From Calliopsis andreniformis (taxonomy: Eukaryota > Arthropoda > Insecta > Hymenoptera > Andrenidae), in assembly GCF_051401765.1 (NCBI RefSeq), contig NW_027480467.1, forward strand, positions 2,294,001 to 2,358,000: a stretch of 64,000 bases of DNA, read 5' to 3'. Each line of letters begins with the position of its first letter. Positions within the stretch are counted from its first letter, which is position 1. This document shows, piece by piece, positions 26,801-40,800 of the stretch. The notes beneath the pieces were generated by a model that saw nothing but the letters and a program-made list of their open reading frames with translations, was not told where the DNA came from and searched no databases. Made by a program: the position numbers and the translations under genes.

Positions 26801-29800
26801 CAATTCTCAATACTCAATCGTCAGCCTTCAATCCTCAACACTCAATCTTCAATCCTCAATCCTCAATCTTCAATTCTCAATCTTCGATCCTCAATACTGA
26901 ATCTTCAATCCTCAATCCTCAATCCTCAATCCCCAATCCTCAATCCTCAATCTTCAATCCTCAATACTCAATCTTCAAGTCTCAATGCTGAATCCTCAAT
27001 CCTCAAACCTCAATCCCCAATCAACAATCTTCAATCTTCAATACTCAGTCCTCTATCCTCAATCCTCAATCCTCAAAATTCAACCATCAGTCCTCAATTC
27101 TCAATACTCCGTAGAATATCCTGAATTCTCAGGATTCAATACTCAAACGTCAATCTTCAACCCTCAGCCCTCATTCTGAATCCTCAATCCTCAATCCTCA
27201 ATCCTCAATTTTCAATCCTCAATCCTCAACCCTCAATCCTCAATCCTCAATCTTCAATCCACAATACTCAATCTGCAATCCTCAATCCTCAATCCTCAAT
27301 CCTCAATCCTCAATTCTCAATCCCCAATCCTCTGCCATCAATCCTCAAAACTCAATCCTCAAACCTCAATCGTCAACCGTCAGTCCTCGTCCTCAATCCT
27401 CAACACTCAATCCTCAATCCTCAATCCTCAATCTTCAATCATCAATACTCAATCTTCAATCCTCAATCCTCAATCTTCAATCCTCTACCCTCAATTCTCA
27501 ATTCTCAATACTCAGTCCTCAATCCTCAATCCTCAATCCTCAATCCTCTGTCCTCAAACCACAATCCTGAATCCTCAATCCTGAATCCTCAATCCTCAAT
27601 CCTGAATCCTCAATCCTCAATCCTCAATCCTTAATCCTCAACCTTCAATCCTCAGTCCTCAATCCTCAATCTTCAATCCTCAACCCTCAATCCTCATCCT
27701 CATTCATCAATCCTCAATCTTCAATCCTCAATACTCGATCTTCAATCCTCAATCCTGAATCCTCAATCCTCAATCCTCAATCCCCAATCAACAATCCTCA
27801 ATCTCCAATACTCAACCCTCTATCCTCAATCCTCAATCCTCAATCCTCAATACTCAACCATCAATCCTCAATTCTCAATACTCAATAGAGTATCCTGAAT
27901 TGTCAGGATTCAATACTCAAACGTCAATCCTCAACCCTCAGCCCTCAATCTGAATCCTCAATCCTCAATCCTCAATCCTCAATTTTCAATCCTCAATCCT
28001 CAACCCTAACTCCTCATCCTCAATTCTCAATTCTCAATCCTCAAACCTCAATCCTCAACCTTCAATCCTCAATAATCTATCTCCAATCCTAGATCTCCAA
28101 TCCCCAAACCTCAATACTTAATCCTCAATCTTCAATCCTCAATCCCCAGTCCTCAATCTTAAATCCTCAATCCTCAACACTCAATCCTCAATCCTCAATC
28201 TTCAATCATCAATACTCAATCTTCAATCGTCAATCCTCAACCTTCAATCCTCAATCCTCAATTCTCAATCCTCAACACTCAGTCCTCAATCGTCAATCCT
28301 CAATCCCCAATCCTCAATCTTCAATCCTCAATCCTCAATCCTCAATCCTCAATCCTCAGTCCTCATTCCTCAAACCTCAATCCTCAACCCTCAGTCCTCA
28401 TACTTAATTCTCAATTCTCAATCCTCAATCCTCAATTCTCAATCTTCAATCCTCAATAATCTATCTCCAATCCTAGATCCCAAACCCCAATCCTCAATCC
28501 TTAATCCTCAATCTTCAATCCTCAATCTCCAGTGCTGAATCTTAAATCCTCAATCCTCAACACTCAATCCTCAATCCTCAATCTTCAATCATCAATACTC
28601 AATCTTCAGTCCTCAATCCTCATCCTTCAATCCTCAATCCTCAATTCTCAATCCTCAATACTCAGTCCTCAATCGTCAATCCTCAATCCCCAATCCTCAA
28701 TCTTCAATCCTCAATCCTCAATCCTCAATCCTCAATCCTCAATCTTCAATCCTCAATACTCAATCTGCAATCCTCAATCCTCAAGCCTCAACCCTCATTC
28801 TTCAATCTTCAATACCCAATCCTCAATCTTCAATTCTCAATTCACAATCCTTAATCCTCAATCCTCAATCCTCAATCCTCAGACCTCAAACATCAATATT
28901 CAACCCTCAGTCCTCGTCCTCAATCCACAACACTCAATCCTCAATCCTCGACCTTCAATCATCAATATTCAATCTTCAATCCTCAATCCTCAATCCTCAA
29001 TCCTCAATCCTGAATCCTCAATCTTCAATCCTCAATCCTCAATCCTCAATCCTCAATCCTCAATCTTCAATCCTCAACACTCAGTCTTCAATCCTCAATC
29101 CTCAATCTTCAATCCTTAATACTCAATCTTCAACCCTCAATCCTTAATACTCAACCCTCAATCCTCATTCTTCAATCCTCAATACCCAATCTTCAATCTT
29201 CAATCCTCAATCCTCAATTCGCAATCCTCAATCCTCATTCCTCAGTCCTCAAGCATCAATACTCAACCCTCAGTCCTCGTCCTCAATCCACAACCCTCAA
29301 TCCTGCATCCTCGATTTTCATTCATCAAAATTCAACCTTCAATCCTCAATCCTCAATACTCAATACTCAATCATCAATACTCAACCATCAATACTCAATT
29401 CTCAATACTCAATAGATTATCCTGAATTCTCAGGATTCAATACTCAAAAATCAATCCTCAACCCTCAGCCCTCATTCTGAATCCTCAATCCTCAATCCTC
29501 AATCCTCAATTTTCAATCCTCAATCCTCAACCCTCAGTCCTCATCCTCAATTCTCAATTCTCAATCCTCAATCCTCAATCCTCAATCTTCAATCCTCAAT
29601 AATCTGTCTCCAAACCTAGAACACCAATCCCCAATCCTCAATCCTTAATCCTCAATCTTCAATCCTCAATCCCCAGTCCTCAATCTTACATCCTCAATCC
29701 TCAACACTCAATCCTCAATCCTCAATCTTCAATCATCAACACTCAATCTTCAAGCCTCAATCCTCGACGTTCAATCCTCAATCCTTAATTCTCAATCCTC

Positions 29801-29880
29801 AATACTCAGTCCTCAATCGTCAATCCTCAATCCCCAATCCTCAATCTTCAATCCTCAATCCTCAATCCTCAATCCTCAAT
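23851..29880 (+). repeat. HOR unit of 6,100 bp, copy 2
   Basis: Landmarks follow copy 1 at +6,100 up to about 28,480, then at +6,099 because one T is missing from CAAATCCCC (compare 22,381 with 28,481), then lose similarity near 29,880. Scattered single-base differences are visible: CAGTTCTCAG at 24,741 for CAGCTCTCAG, CCGTAGAATATCC at 27,110 for CCATAGAATATCC, and CCTCTATCG at 26,332 for CCTCAATCG. The low divergence suggests a recent duplication or homogenisation. Confidence 0.85.
25857..27048 (+). repeat. 596-bp nested duplication (two copies) in the second 6,100-bp unit
   Basis: Cassettes at 25,926 and 26,522, and AATGCTGAATCC markers at 26,389 and 26,985, are each 596 bases apart. It matches the pair at 19.76-20.95 kb, so the 596-bp event came before the 6,100-bp duplication. 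Confidence 0.8.
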
Positions 29881-31059
29881 CCTCAGACCTCAAACATCAA
29901 TATTCAACCCTCAGTCCTCGTCCTCAATCCACAACACTCAATCCTCAATCCTCGATCTTCAATCATCAATATTCAATCTTCAATCCTCAATCCTCAATCC
30001 TCAATCCTCAATCCTTAATCCTGAATCTTCAATCCTCAATCCTCAATCCTCAATCCTCAATCCTCAATCCTTAATCCTCAACCTTCAATCCTCAGTCCTC
30101 AATCCTCAATCTTCAATCCTCAACCCTCTATCCTCAATCCTCAATTCTCAATCCTCAATACTCAACCATCAATCCTCAATTCTCAATACTCAATAGAATA
30201 TCCTGAATTGTCAGGATTCAATACTCAAACGTCAATCCTCAACCCTCAGCCCTCAATCTGAATCCTCAATCCTCAATCCTCAATCCTCAATTTTCAATCC
30301 TCAATCCTCAACCCTAACTCCTCATCCTCAATTCTCAATTCTCAATCCTCAATCCTCAATCATCTACCTTCAATCCTCAATAATCTATCTCCAATCCTAG
30401 ATCTCCAATCCCCAATCCTCAATACTTAATCCTCAATCCTCAATATTCAATCCTCAATAATCAATCTTCAATCCTCAATCCTCAATCTTCAATCCTCAAT
30501 CCTCAATCCTCAATCCTCAGTCTTCAATCCTCAATCCTCAATCCTCATTCCTCAAACCTCAATCCTCAACCCTCAGTTCTCATACTTAATTCTCAATTCT
30601 CAATCCTCAATCCTCAATCCTCAATTCTCAATCTTCAATCCTCAATAATCTATCTCCAATCCTAGATCCCAAATCCCCAATCCTCAATCCTTAATCCTCA
30701 ATCTTCAATCCTCAATCTCCAGTGCTGAATCTTAAATCCTCAATCCTCAACACTCAATCCTCAATCCTCAATCTTCAATCATCAATACACAATCTTCAGT
30801 CCTCAATCCTCATCCTTCAATCCTCAATCCTCAATTCTCAATCCTCAATACTCAGTCCTCAATCGTCAATCCTCAATCCCCAATGCTCAATCTTCAATCC
30901 TCAATCCTCAATCCTCAATCCTCAATCCTCAATCCTCAATATTCAATCCTCAATAATCAAACTTCAATCCTCAATCCTCAATCTTCAATCCTCAATCCTC
31001 AATCCTCAATCCTCAGTCTTCAATCCTCAATACTCAATCTGCAATCCTCAATCCTCAAT
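29881..31059 (+). repeat. Junction block between the 6,100-bp and 3,381-bp HOR domains
   Basis: A patchwork: 29,881-30,050 resembles 23,870-24,040; 30,060-30,430 resembles alpha sequence near 1,140-1,620 with an ATTG-loop inverted repeat at 30,200; 30,600-31,050 resembles 4,560-4,970 with the CAGTGCTGAATC landmark at 30,722. No gene or foreign sequence was seen. Confidence 0.6.
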
Positions 31060-34000
31060 CCTCAATCCTCAACCCTCAGTCCTCATCCTCAATTCTCAAT
31101 TCTCAATCCTCAATTCTCAATCCTGATATTTCAATCCTCAATAATCTATCTCCAATCCTAGATCCCCAATCCCCAATCCTCAATCCTTAATCCTCAATCT
31201 TCAATCCTCAATCCCCAGTCATGAATCTTAAATCCTCAATACTCAATCCTCAATCCTCAATCCTCAATCTTCAATCCTCAATACTCAATCTTCAGTCCTC
31301 AATCCTAAATCCTCAATCCTCAATCCTCAATCCTCAATCCTCAATCGTCAATCTTCAATCCTCAATACTCAATCTTCAATCCTCAATACTCAATCTGCAA
31401 TCCTCAATCCTCAATCCTCAACCCTCATTCTTCAATCTTCAATACCCAATCCTCAATCTTCAATTCTCAATACTCAATCCTTAATCCTCAATCGTCAATC
31501 CTCAATCCTCAGACCTCAAACATCAATATTCAACCCTCAATCCTCAATCCTCAACCCTCATTCTTCAATCTTCAATACCCAATCCTCAATCTTCAATCCT
31601 CAATCCTCAATCCTCAATCCTCAATCCTCAATCCTCAATCCTCAGTCTTCAATCCTCAATACTCAATCTGCAACCCTCAATCCTCAATCCTCAATCCTCA
31701 ACCCTCTGTCCTCAAGCATCAATACTCAACCCTCAGTCCTCGTCCTCAATCCACAACCCTCAATCCTGAATCCTCGATTTTCATTCATCAGAATTCAACC
31801 TTCAATCCTCAATCCTCAATACTCAATACTCAATCATCAATACTCAACCATCAATACTCAATTCTCAATACTCAATAGATTATCCTGAATTCTCAGGATT
31901 CAATACTCAAAAATCAATCCTCAACCCTCAGCCCTCATTCTGAATCCTCAATCCTCAAACCTCAATCCTCAATTTTCAATCCTCAATCCTCAACCCTCAG
32001 TCCTCATCCTCAATTCTCAATTCTGAATTCTCAATCCTCAATCCTCAATCCTCAATCTTCAATCCTCAATAATCTATCTCCAAACCTAGAACCCCAATCC
32101 CCAATCCTCAATCCTTAATCCTCAATCTTCAATCCTCAATCCCCAGTCCTCAATCTTACATCCTCAATCCTCAACACTCAATCCTCAATCCTCAATCTTC
32201 AATCATCAACACTCAATCTTCAAGCCTCAATCCTCGACGTTCAATCCTCAATCCTCAATTCTCAATCCTCAATACTCAGTCCTCAATCGTCAATCCTCAA
32301 TCCCCAATCCTCAATCTTCAATCCTCAATCCTCAATCCTCAATCCTCAATCCTCAATCCTCATTCCTCAAACCTCAATCCTCAACCCTCAGTCCTCATCC
32401 TTAATTCTCAATTCTCAATCCTCAATCCTCAATCCTCAATCCTCAGACCTCAAACATCAATATTCAACCCTCAGTCCTCGTCCTCAATCCACAACACTCA
32501 ATCCTCAATCCTCGATCTTCAATCATCAATATTCAATCTTCAATCCTCAATCCTCAATCCTCAATCCTCAATCCTTAATCCTCAATCTTCAATCCTCAAT
32601 CCTCAATCCTCAATCCTCAATCCTCAATCTTCAATCCTCAACACTCAATCTTCAATCCTCAAACCTCAATACTCAACCATCAATCCTCAATTCTCAGTAC
32701 TCAATAGAATATCCTGAATTCTCAGGGTTCAATACTCAAGCGTCAATCCTCAACCCTCAGCCCTCATTCTGAATCCTCAATCCTCAATCCTCAATCCTCA
32801 ATTATCAATCCTCAATCCTCAACCCTCAGTCCTCATCCTCAATTCTCAATCCTCAATCCTCAATCCTCAATCCTCAATCTTCAATCCTCAATAATCAATC
32901 TCCAATCCTAGATCCTCAATCTCCGATCCTCAGTCCTTAATCCTCAATCTTCAATCCTCAATCGCCAGTCCACAATCCTCAATCCTCAATCCTCAATCCT
33001 CAATATTCAACACACGACCCTCAACCATAAATTCTCAATACTCAACCATCAATCCTCAATTCCCGATACTCAATAGAATATCCTGAATTCTCATGGTTGA
33101 GTACTCAAACCACAATATTCAATAATCAAATCTCAATCCTCAAACATCAATTCTCAACACTCAATCCTCAACACTCAGTCCTCTCTCTTCAATCCTCCAT
33201 CCTCAATCCTCAATCCTCAAGAGTCAATCCTCAATCCTCAATCTTCAAACCTCAATTCTCAGTCCTCAAACCTCAATCCCGAATCCTCAAACCTGAATCC
33301 TCAATCTTCAGCTCTCAGTCCTCAACAATCAATTGTCAATCCTCAATCCTCAATAGAATATCCTCAATTCACAGTTTTCAATACTCAATCGCCATTCTTC
33401 AATCTTCAAATCTCAATCCACAAACATCAATTCTCATCACTCAACCCTCAACACTCAGTCCTCAATCTTCAATCCTCAATCCTCAATCCTCAATCTTCAA
33501 TCCTCAATAAACAATCTTCAATCCTCAATCCTCAATTCTCAGTCCTCAATGCTCAACCCTCAATCGTCAATCCTCAATCCCCAATCCTCAATCTTCAATC
33601 CCCAATCCTCAATCCTCAATCCTCAATCCTCAATCTTCAATCCTCAACACTCAACCTTCAATCCTCAATCCTCAATCCTCAATCCTCAGTCCTCAATCCT
33701 CAATACTCAATACTCAATCCTGAATCCTCAATATTCAACACACAACCCTCAACCATCAATTCTTAATACTCAACCACCAATCCTCAATTCTCAATACTCA
33801 ATAGAATATCCTGAATTCTCATGTTTCAATACTCAATCCACAATACTCAATAATCAAATCTCAATCCTCGAACACCAATTCTCAACGCTCAATCCTCAAC
33901 ACTCAGTCCTCTATCTTCAATCTTCCATCCTCAATCCTCTATCCTCAAGCGTCATTCCTCAATCCTCAATTCTCAACCCTCAATCCTCAGCCCTCAAACC

Positions 34001-34440
34001 TCAATTCCGAATCCACAATCTTCAATACTCAATCCTCAATCCTAAAATCCTCAATCCTCGGTATTCAACACTCAACCCTCAATCATCAATCCTCAATACT
34101 CAACCATCAATGCTCAATTCTCAATGCTCAACAGAATATCCTGAATTCTCAGTTTTCAACACTCAATCCCCAAACTTCAATCTTCAAAGCTCAATCCACA
34201 AGCATCAATTCTCATCACCCAACCCTCAGCACTCAGTCATCAATCTTCAATCCTCAATCCTCAATTCTCAGTCCTCAATACTCAATCCTCAATCGTCAAT
34301 CCTCAATCCCCAATCCTCAATCATCAATCCTCAATCCTCAATCCTCAATCCTCAATCCTCAATATTCAGTCCTCAATACTCAATCTTCAATCCTCAATCC
34401 TCAATCCTCAATCCTCAATCCTCAATCCTCAATCCTCAAT
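31060..34440 (+). repeat. HOR unit of 3,381 bp, copy 1
   Basis: The unit is 483 x 7 bp. Pairs at +3,381 are CAGTCATGAATC (31,221/34,602), perfect inverted repeats (31,882/35,263), the TCAGGGT form (32,711/36,092), TCATGGTTGAG cassettes (33,080/36,461), TCATGTTT (33,808/37,189) and TCAGTTTT (34,138/37,519). The content is a spacer block followed by a beta core that stops before its second TCATGTTT cassette. Confidence 0.85.
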
Positions 34441-37400
34441 CCTCAATCCTCAACCCTCACTCCTCATCCTCAATTCTCAATTCTCAATCCTCAATTCTCA
34501 ATCCTGATATTTCAATCCTCAATAATCTATCTCCAATCCTAGATCCCCAATCCCCAATCCTCAATCCTTAATCCTCAATCTTCAATCCTCAATCCCCAGT
34601 CATGAATCTTAAATCCTCAATACGCAATCCTCAATCCTCAATCCTCAATCTTCAATCCTCAATACTCAATCTTCAGTCCTCAATCCTAAATCCTCAATCC
34701 TCAATCCTCAATCCTCAATCCTCAATCCTCAATCTTCAATCCTCAATACTCAATCTTCAATCCTCAATACTCAATCTGCAATCCTCAATCCTCAATCCTC
34801 AACCCTCATTCTTCAATCTTCAATACCCAATCCTCAATCTTCAATTCTCAATACTCAATCCTTAATCCTCAATCGTCAATCCTCAATCCTCAGACCTCAA
34901 ACATCAATATTCAACCCTCAATCCTCAATCCTCAACCCTCATTCTTCAATCTTCAATACCCAATCCTCAATCTTCAATCCTCAATCCTCAATCCTCAATC
35001 CTCAATCCTCAATCCTCAATCCTCAGTCTTCAATCCTCAATACTCAATCTGCAACCCTCAATCCTCAATCCTCAATCCTCAACCCTCTGTCCTCAAGCAT
35101 CAATACTCAACCCTCAGTCCTCGTCCTCAATCCACAACCCTCAATCCTGAATCCTCGATTTTCATTCATCAGAATTCAACCTTCAATCCTCAATCCTCAA
35201 TACTCAATACTCAATCATCAATACTCAACCATCAATACTCAATTCTCAATACTCAATAGATTATCCTGAATTCTCAGGATTCAATACTCAAAAATCAATC
35301 CTCAACCCTCAGCCCTCATTCTGAATCCTCAATCCTCAAACCTCAATCCTCAATTTTCAATCCTCAATCCTCAACCCTCAGTCCTCATCCTCAATTCTCA
35401 ATTCTGAATTCTCAATCCTCAATCCTCAATCCTCAATCTTCAATCCTCAATAATCTATCTCCAAACCTAGAACCCCAATCCCCAATCCTCAATCCTTAAT
35501 CCTCAATTTTCAATCCTCAATCCCCAGTCCTCAATCTTACATCCTCAATCCTCAACACTCAATCCTCAATCCTCAATCTTCAATCATCAACACTCAATCT
35601 TCAAGCCTCAATCCTCGACGTTCAATCCTCAATCCTCAATTCTCAATCCTCAATACTCAGTCCTCAATCGTCAATCCTCAATCCCCAATCCTCAATCTTC
35701 AATCCTCAATCCTCAATCCTCAATCCTCAATCCTCAATCCTCATTCCTCAAACCTCAATCCTCAACCCTCAGTCCTCATCCTTAATTCTCAATTCTCAAT
35801 CCTCAATCCTCAATCCTCAATCCTCAGACCTCAAACATCAATATTCAACCCTCAGTCCTCGTCCTCAATCCACAACACTCAATCCTCAATCCTCGATCTT
35901 CAATCATCAATATTCAATCTTCAATCCTCAATCCTCAATCCTCAATCCTCAATCCTTAATCCTCAATCTTCAATCCTCAATCCTCAATCCTCAATCCTCA
36001 ATCCTCAATCTTCAATCCTCAACACTCAATCTTCAATCCTCAAACCTCAATACTCAACCATCAATCCTCAATTCTCAGTACTCAATAGAATATCCTGAAT
36101 TCTCAGGGTTCAATACTCAAGCGTCAATCCTCAACCCTCAGCCCTCATTCTGAATCCTCAATCCTCAATCCTCAATCCTCAATTATCAATCCTCAATCCT
36201 CAACCCTCAGTCCTCATCCTCAATTCTCAATCCTCAATCCTCAATCCTCAATCCTCAATCTTCAATCCTCAATAATCAATCTCCAATCCTAGATCCTCAA
36301 TCTCCGATCCTCAGTCCTTAATCCTCAATCTTCAATCCTCAATCGCCAGTCCACAATCCTCAATCCTCAATCCTCAATCCTCAATATTCAACACACGACC
36401 CTCAACCATAAATTCTCAATACTCAACCATCAATCCTCAATTCCCGATACTCAATAGAATATCCTGAATTCTCATGGTTGAGTACTCAAACCACAATATT
36501 CAATAATCAAATCTCAATCCTCAAACATCAATTCTCAACACTCAATCCTCAACACTCAGTCCTCTCTCTTCAATCCTCCATCCTCAATCCTCAATCCTCA
36601 AGAGTCAATCCTCAATCCTCAATCTTCAAACCTCAATTCTCAGTCCTCAAACCTCAATCCCGAATCCTCAAACCTGAATCCTCAATCTTCAGCTCTCAGT
36701 CCTCAACAATCAATTGTCAATCCTCAATCCTCAATAGAATATCCTCAATTCACAGTTTTCAATACTCAATCGCCATTCTTCAATCTTCAAATCTCAATCC
36801 ACAAACATCAATTCTCATCACTCAACCCTCAACACTCAGTCCTCAATCTTCAATCCTCAATCCTCAATCCTCAATCTTCAATCCTCAATAAACAATCTTC
36901 AATCCTCAATCCTCAATTCTCAGTCCTCAATGCTCAACCCTCAATCGTCAATCCTCAATCCCCAATCCTCAATCTTCAATCCCCAATCCTCAATCCTCAA
37001 TCCTCAATCCTCAATCTTCAATCCTCAACACTCAACCTTCAATCCTCAATCCTCAATCCTCAATCCTCAGTCCTCAATCCTCAATACTCAATACTCAATC
37101 CTGAATCCTCAATATTCAACACACAACCCTCAACCATCAATTCTTAATACTCAACCACCAATCCTCAATTCTCAATACTCAATAGAATATCCTGAATTCT
37201 CATGTTTCAATACTCAATCCACAATACTCAATAATCAAATCTCAATCCTCGAACACCAATTCTCAACGCTCAATCCTCAACACTCAGTCCTCTATCTTCA
37301 ATCTTCCATCCTCAATCCTCTATCCTCAAGCGTCATTCCTCAATCCTCAATTCTCAACCCTCAATCCTCAGCCCTCAAACCTCAATTCCGAATCCACAAT

Positions 37401-37821
37401 CTTCAATACTCAATCCTCAATCCTAAAATCCTCAATCCTCGGTATTCAACACTCAACCCTCAATCATCAATCCTCAATACTCAACCATCAATGCTCAATT
37501 CTCAATGCTCAACAGAATATCCTGAATTCTCAGTTTTCAACACTCAATCCCCAAACTTCAATCTTCAAAGCTCAATCCACAAGCATCAATTCTCATCACC
37601 CAACCCTCAGCACTCAGTCATCAATCTTCAATCCTCAATCCTCAATTCTCAGTCCTCAATACTCAATCCTCAATCGTCAATCCTCAATCCCCAATCCTCA
37701 ATCATCAATCCTCAATCCTCAATCCTCAATTCTCAATCCTCAATATTCAGTCCTCAATACTCAATCTTCAATCCTCAATCCTCAATCCTCAATCCTCAAT
37801 CCTCAATCCTCAATCCTCAAT
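34441..37821 (+). repeat. HOR unit of 3,381 bp, copy 2
   Basis: The restart near 34,440 is marked by AACCCTCACTCCTCATCC followed by CCTGATATTTCAATCC, matching 31,070-31,135. At its right end the beta core continues into the second TCATGTTT cassette (37,883), which copy 1 lacks, leading into the next HOR domain. Confidence 0.83.
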
Positions 37822-40800
37822 CCTCAATATTCAAAACACAACCCCCAACCATCAATCCTCAATTCTCAATACTCAATAGAGTATCCTGAATTCTCATGTT
37901 TCAATACTGAATCCACAATACTCAATAATAAAATCTCAATCCTCAAACATCAATCCTCAACGCTCAATCCTCAATCCTCAATACTCAATCGTCAGTCTTC
38001 AATCCTCAATCCTCAATCCTCAATCCTCAATCCGCAATCCTCAATCTTCAATCCTCAATACTCAATCTTCAATCCTCAATCCTCAAACCTGAAATCCTCA
38101 ATCCTCAATATTCAACACACAACCCTCAAACTTCAATCCTCAATACTCAAACATCAATCCTCAATTCTCAATACTCAATCGTCAGCCTTCAATCCTCAAC
38201 ACTCAATCTTCAATCCTCAATCCTCAATCTTCAATTCTCAATCTTCGATCCTCAATACTGAATCTTCAATCCTCAATCCTCAATCCTCAATCCCCAATCC
38301 TCAATCCTCAATCTTCAATCCTCAATACTCAATCTTCAAGTCTCAATGCTGAATCCTCAATCCTCAAACCTCAATCCCCAATCAACAATCTTCAATCTTC
38401 AATACTCAGTCCTCTATCCTCAATCCTCAATCCTCAAAATTCAACCATCAGTCCTCAATTCTCAATACTCCATAGAATATCCTGAATTCTCAGGATTCAA
38501 TACTCAAACGTCAATCTTCAACCCTCAGCCCTCATTCTGAATCCTCAATCCTCAATCCTCAATCCTCAATTTTCAATCCTCAATCCTCAACCCTCAATCC
38601 TCAATCCGCAATCCTCAATCTTCAATCCTCAATACTCAATCTTCAATCCTCAATCCTGAATCCTCAATCCTCAATCCCCAATCAACAATCCTCAATCTTC
38701 AATACTCAACCCTCTATCCTCAATCCTCAATCCTCAATCCTCAATTTTCAATCCTCAGTCCTCAACACTCAATGCTCAATCCGCAATCCTCAATCTTCAA
38801 TCCTCAATTCGCAATCCTCAATCCTCAGTCCTCAGACCTCAAGCATCAATACTCAACCCTCAGACCTCGTCCTCAATCCACAACCATCAATCCTCAATCC
38901 TCGATCTTCATTCATCAATATTCAACCTTCAATCCTCAATCCTCAATACTCAATACTCAATCCTCAATCCTCAACGTTCAATCCTCAATACCCAAGCCTC
39001 AATCCCCAATCCTCAACCCACAATCCTCAACATTCAATCTTCAATACTCAATCTTCAATCCTCAATCCTCAGTCCTCAATCCTCAATCCTCAATCCTCAA
39101 TCGTCAATCTTCAATCCTCAATACTCAATCTTCAATCCTCAATCCTCAATCCCCAATCCTCAATCCTCAATCCTCATTCTTCAATCCTCACTTCCCAATC
39201 CTCAATCTTCAATCCTCAATCCTCAAACCTCAATCCTCAGTCCTCAAACCTCAATTCTGAATCCTCAATCCTGAATCCTCAATCCTCAGCCCTCAGTCCT
39301 CAACAATCAGTTGTCAATCCTCAATCCTCAATAGATTATCCTCAATTCACAGTTATCAATACTTAATACTCAATCTGCAATCTTCAAATCTCTATCCACA
39401 AACATCAATTCTCATCACTCTACCCTCAACACTCAGTCCTCAATCTTCAATCCTCAACCCTCAATCCTCAATCCTCAATCCTCAATCCTCAATCCTCAAT
39501 CTTCAATCCACAATACTCAATCTGCAATCCTCAATCCTCAATCCTCAATCCTCAATCCTCAATTCTCAATCCCCAATCCTCTGCCATCAATCCTCAAAAC
39601 TCAATCCTCAAACCTCAATCGTCAACCGTCAGTCCTCGTCCTCAATCCTCAACACTCAATCCTCAATCCTCAATCCTCAATCTTCAATCATCAATACTCA
39701 ATCTTCAATCCTCAATCCTCAATCTTCAATCCTCTACCCTCAATTCTCAATTCTCAATACTCAGTCCTCAATCCTCAATCCTCAATCCTCAATCCTCTGT
39801 CCTCAAACCACAATCCTGAATCCTCAATCCTGAATCCTCAATCCTCAATCCTCAATCCTCAATCCTCAACCCTCAATCCTTAATCCTCAACCTTCAATCC
39901 TCAGTCCTCAATCCTCAATCTTCAATCCTCAACCCTCAATCCTCATCCTCATTCATCAATCCTCAATCTTCAATCCTCAATACTCGATCTTCAATCCTCA
40001 ATCCTGAATCCTCAATCCTCAATCCTCAATCCCCAATCAACAATCCTCAATCTCCAATACTCAACCCTCTATCCTCAATCCTCAATCCTCAATCCTCAAT
40101 ACTCAACCATCAATCCTCAATTCTCAATACTCAATAGAGTATCCTGAATTGTCAGGATTCAATACTCAAACGTCAATCCTCAACCCTCAGCCCTCAATCT
40201 GATTCCTCAATCCTCAATCCTCAATCCTCAATTTTCAATCCTCAATCCTCAACCCTAACTCCTCATCCTCAATTCTCAATTCTCAATCCTCAAACCTCAA
40301 TCCTCAACCTTCAATCCTCAATAATCTATCTCCAATCCTAGATCTCCAATCCCCAAACCTCAATACTTAATCCTCAATCTTCAATCCTCAATCCCCAGTC
40401 CTCAATCTTAAATCCTCAATCCTCAACACTCAATCCTCAATCCTCAATCTTCAATCATCAATACTCAATCTTCAATCCTCAATCCTCAACCTTCAATCCT
40501 CAATCCTCAATTCTCAATCCTCAACACTCAGTCCTCAATCGTCAATCCTCAATCCCCAATCCTCAATCTTCAATCCTCAATCCTCAATCCTCAATCCTCA
40601 ATCCTCAATCCTCATTCCTCAAACCTCAATCCTCAACCCTCAGTCCTCATACTTAATTCTCAATTCTCAATCCTCAATCCTCAATTCTCAATCTTCAATC
40701 CTCAATAATCTATCTCCAATCCTAGATCCCAAATCCCCAATCCTCAATCCTTAATCCTCAATCTTCAATCCTCAATCTCCAGTGCTGAATCTTAAATCCT

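Larger units (their letters stand above)
6550..36109. repeat. Degraded inverted-repeat cassettes (7 sites)
   Basis: Five sites have TCAGGGT as the right arm (14,351; 18,042; 24,142; 32,711; 36,092) and mark the start of each full beta core. Two have loop ATTT and right arm TCTGGAT (6,550; 9,167) and mark the 2.6-kb unit. Each differs from the perfect form by one arm mismatch. Confidence 0.75.
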
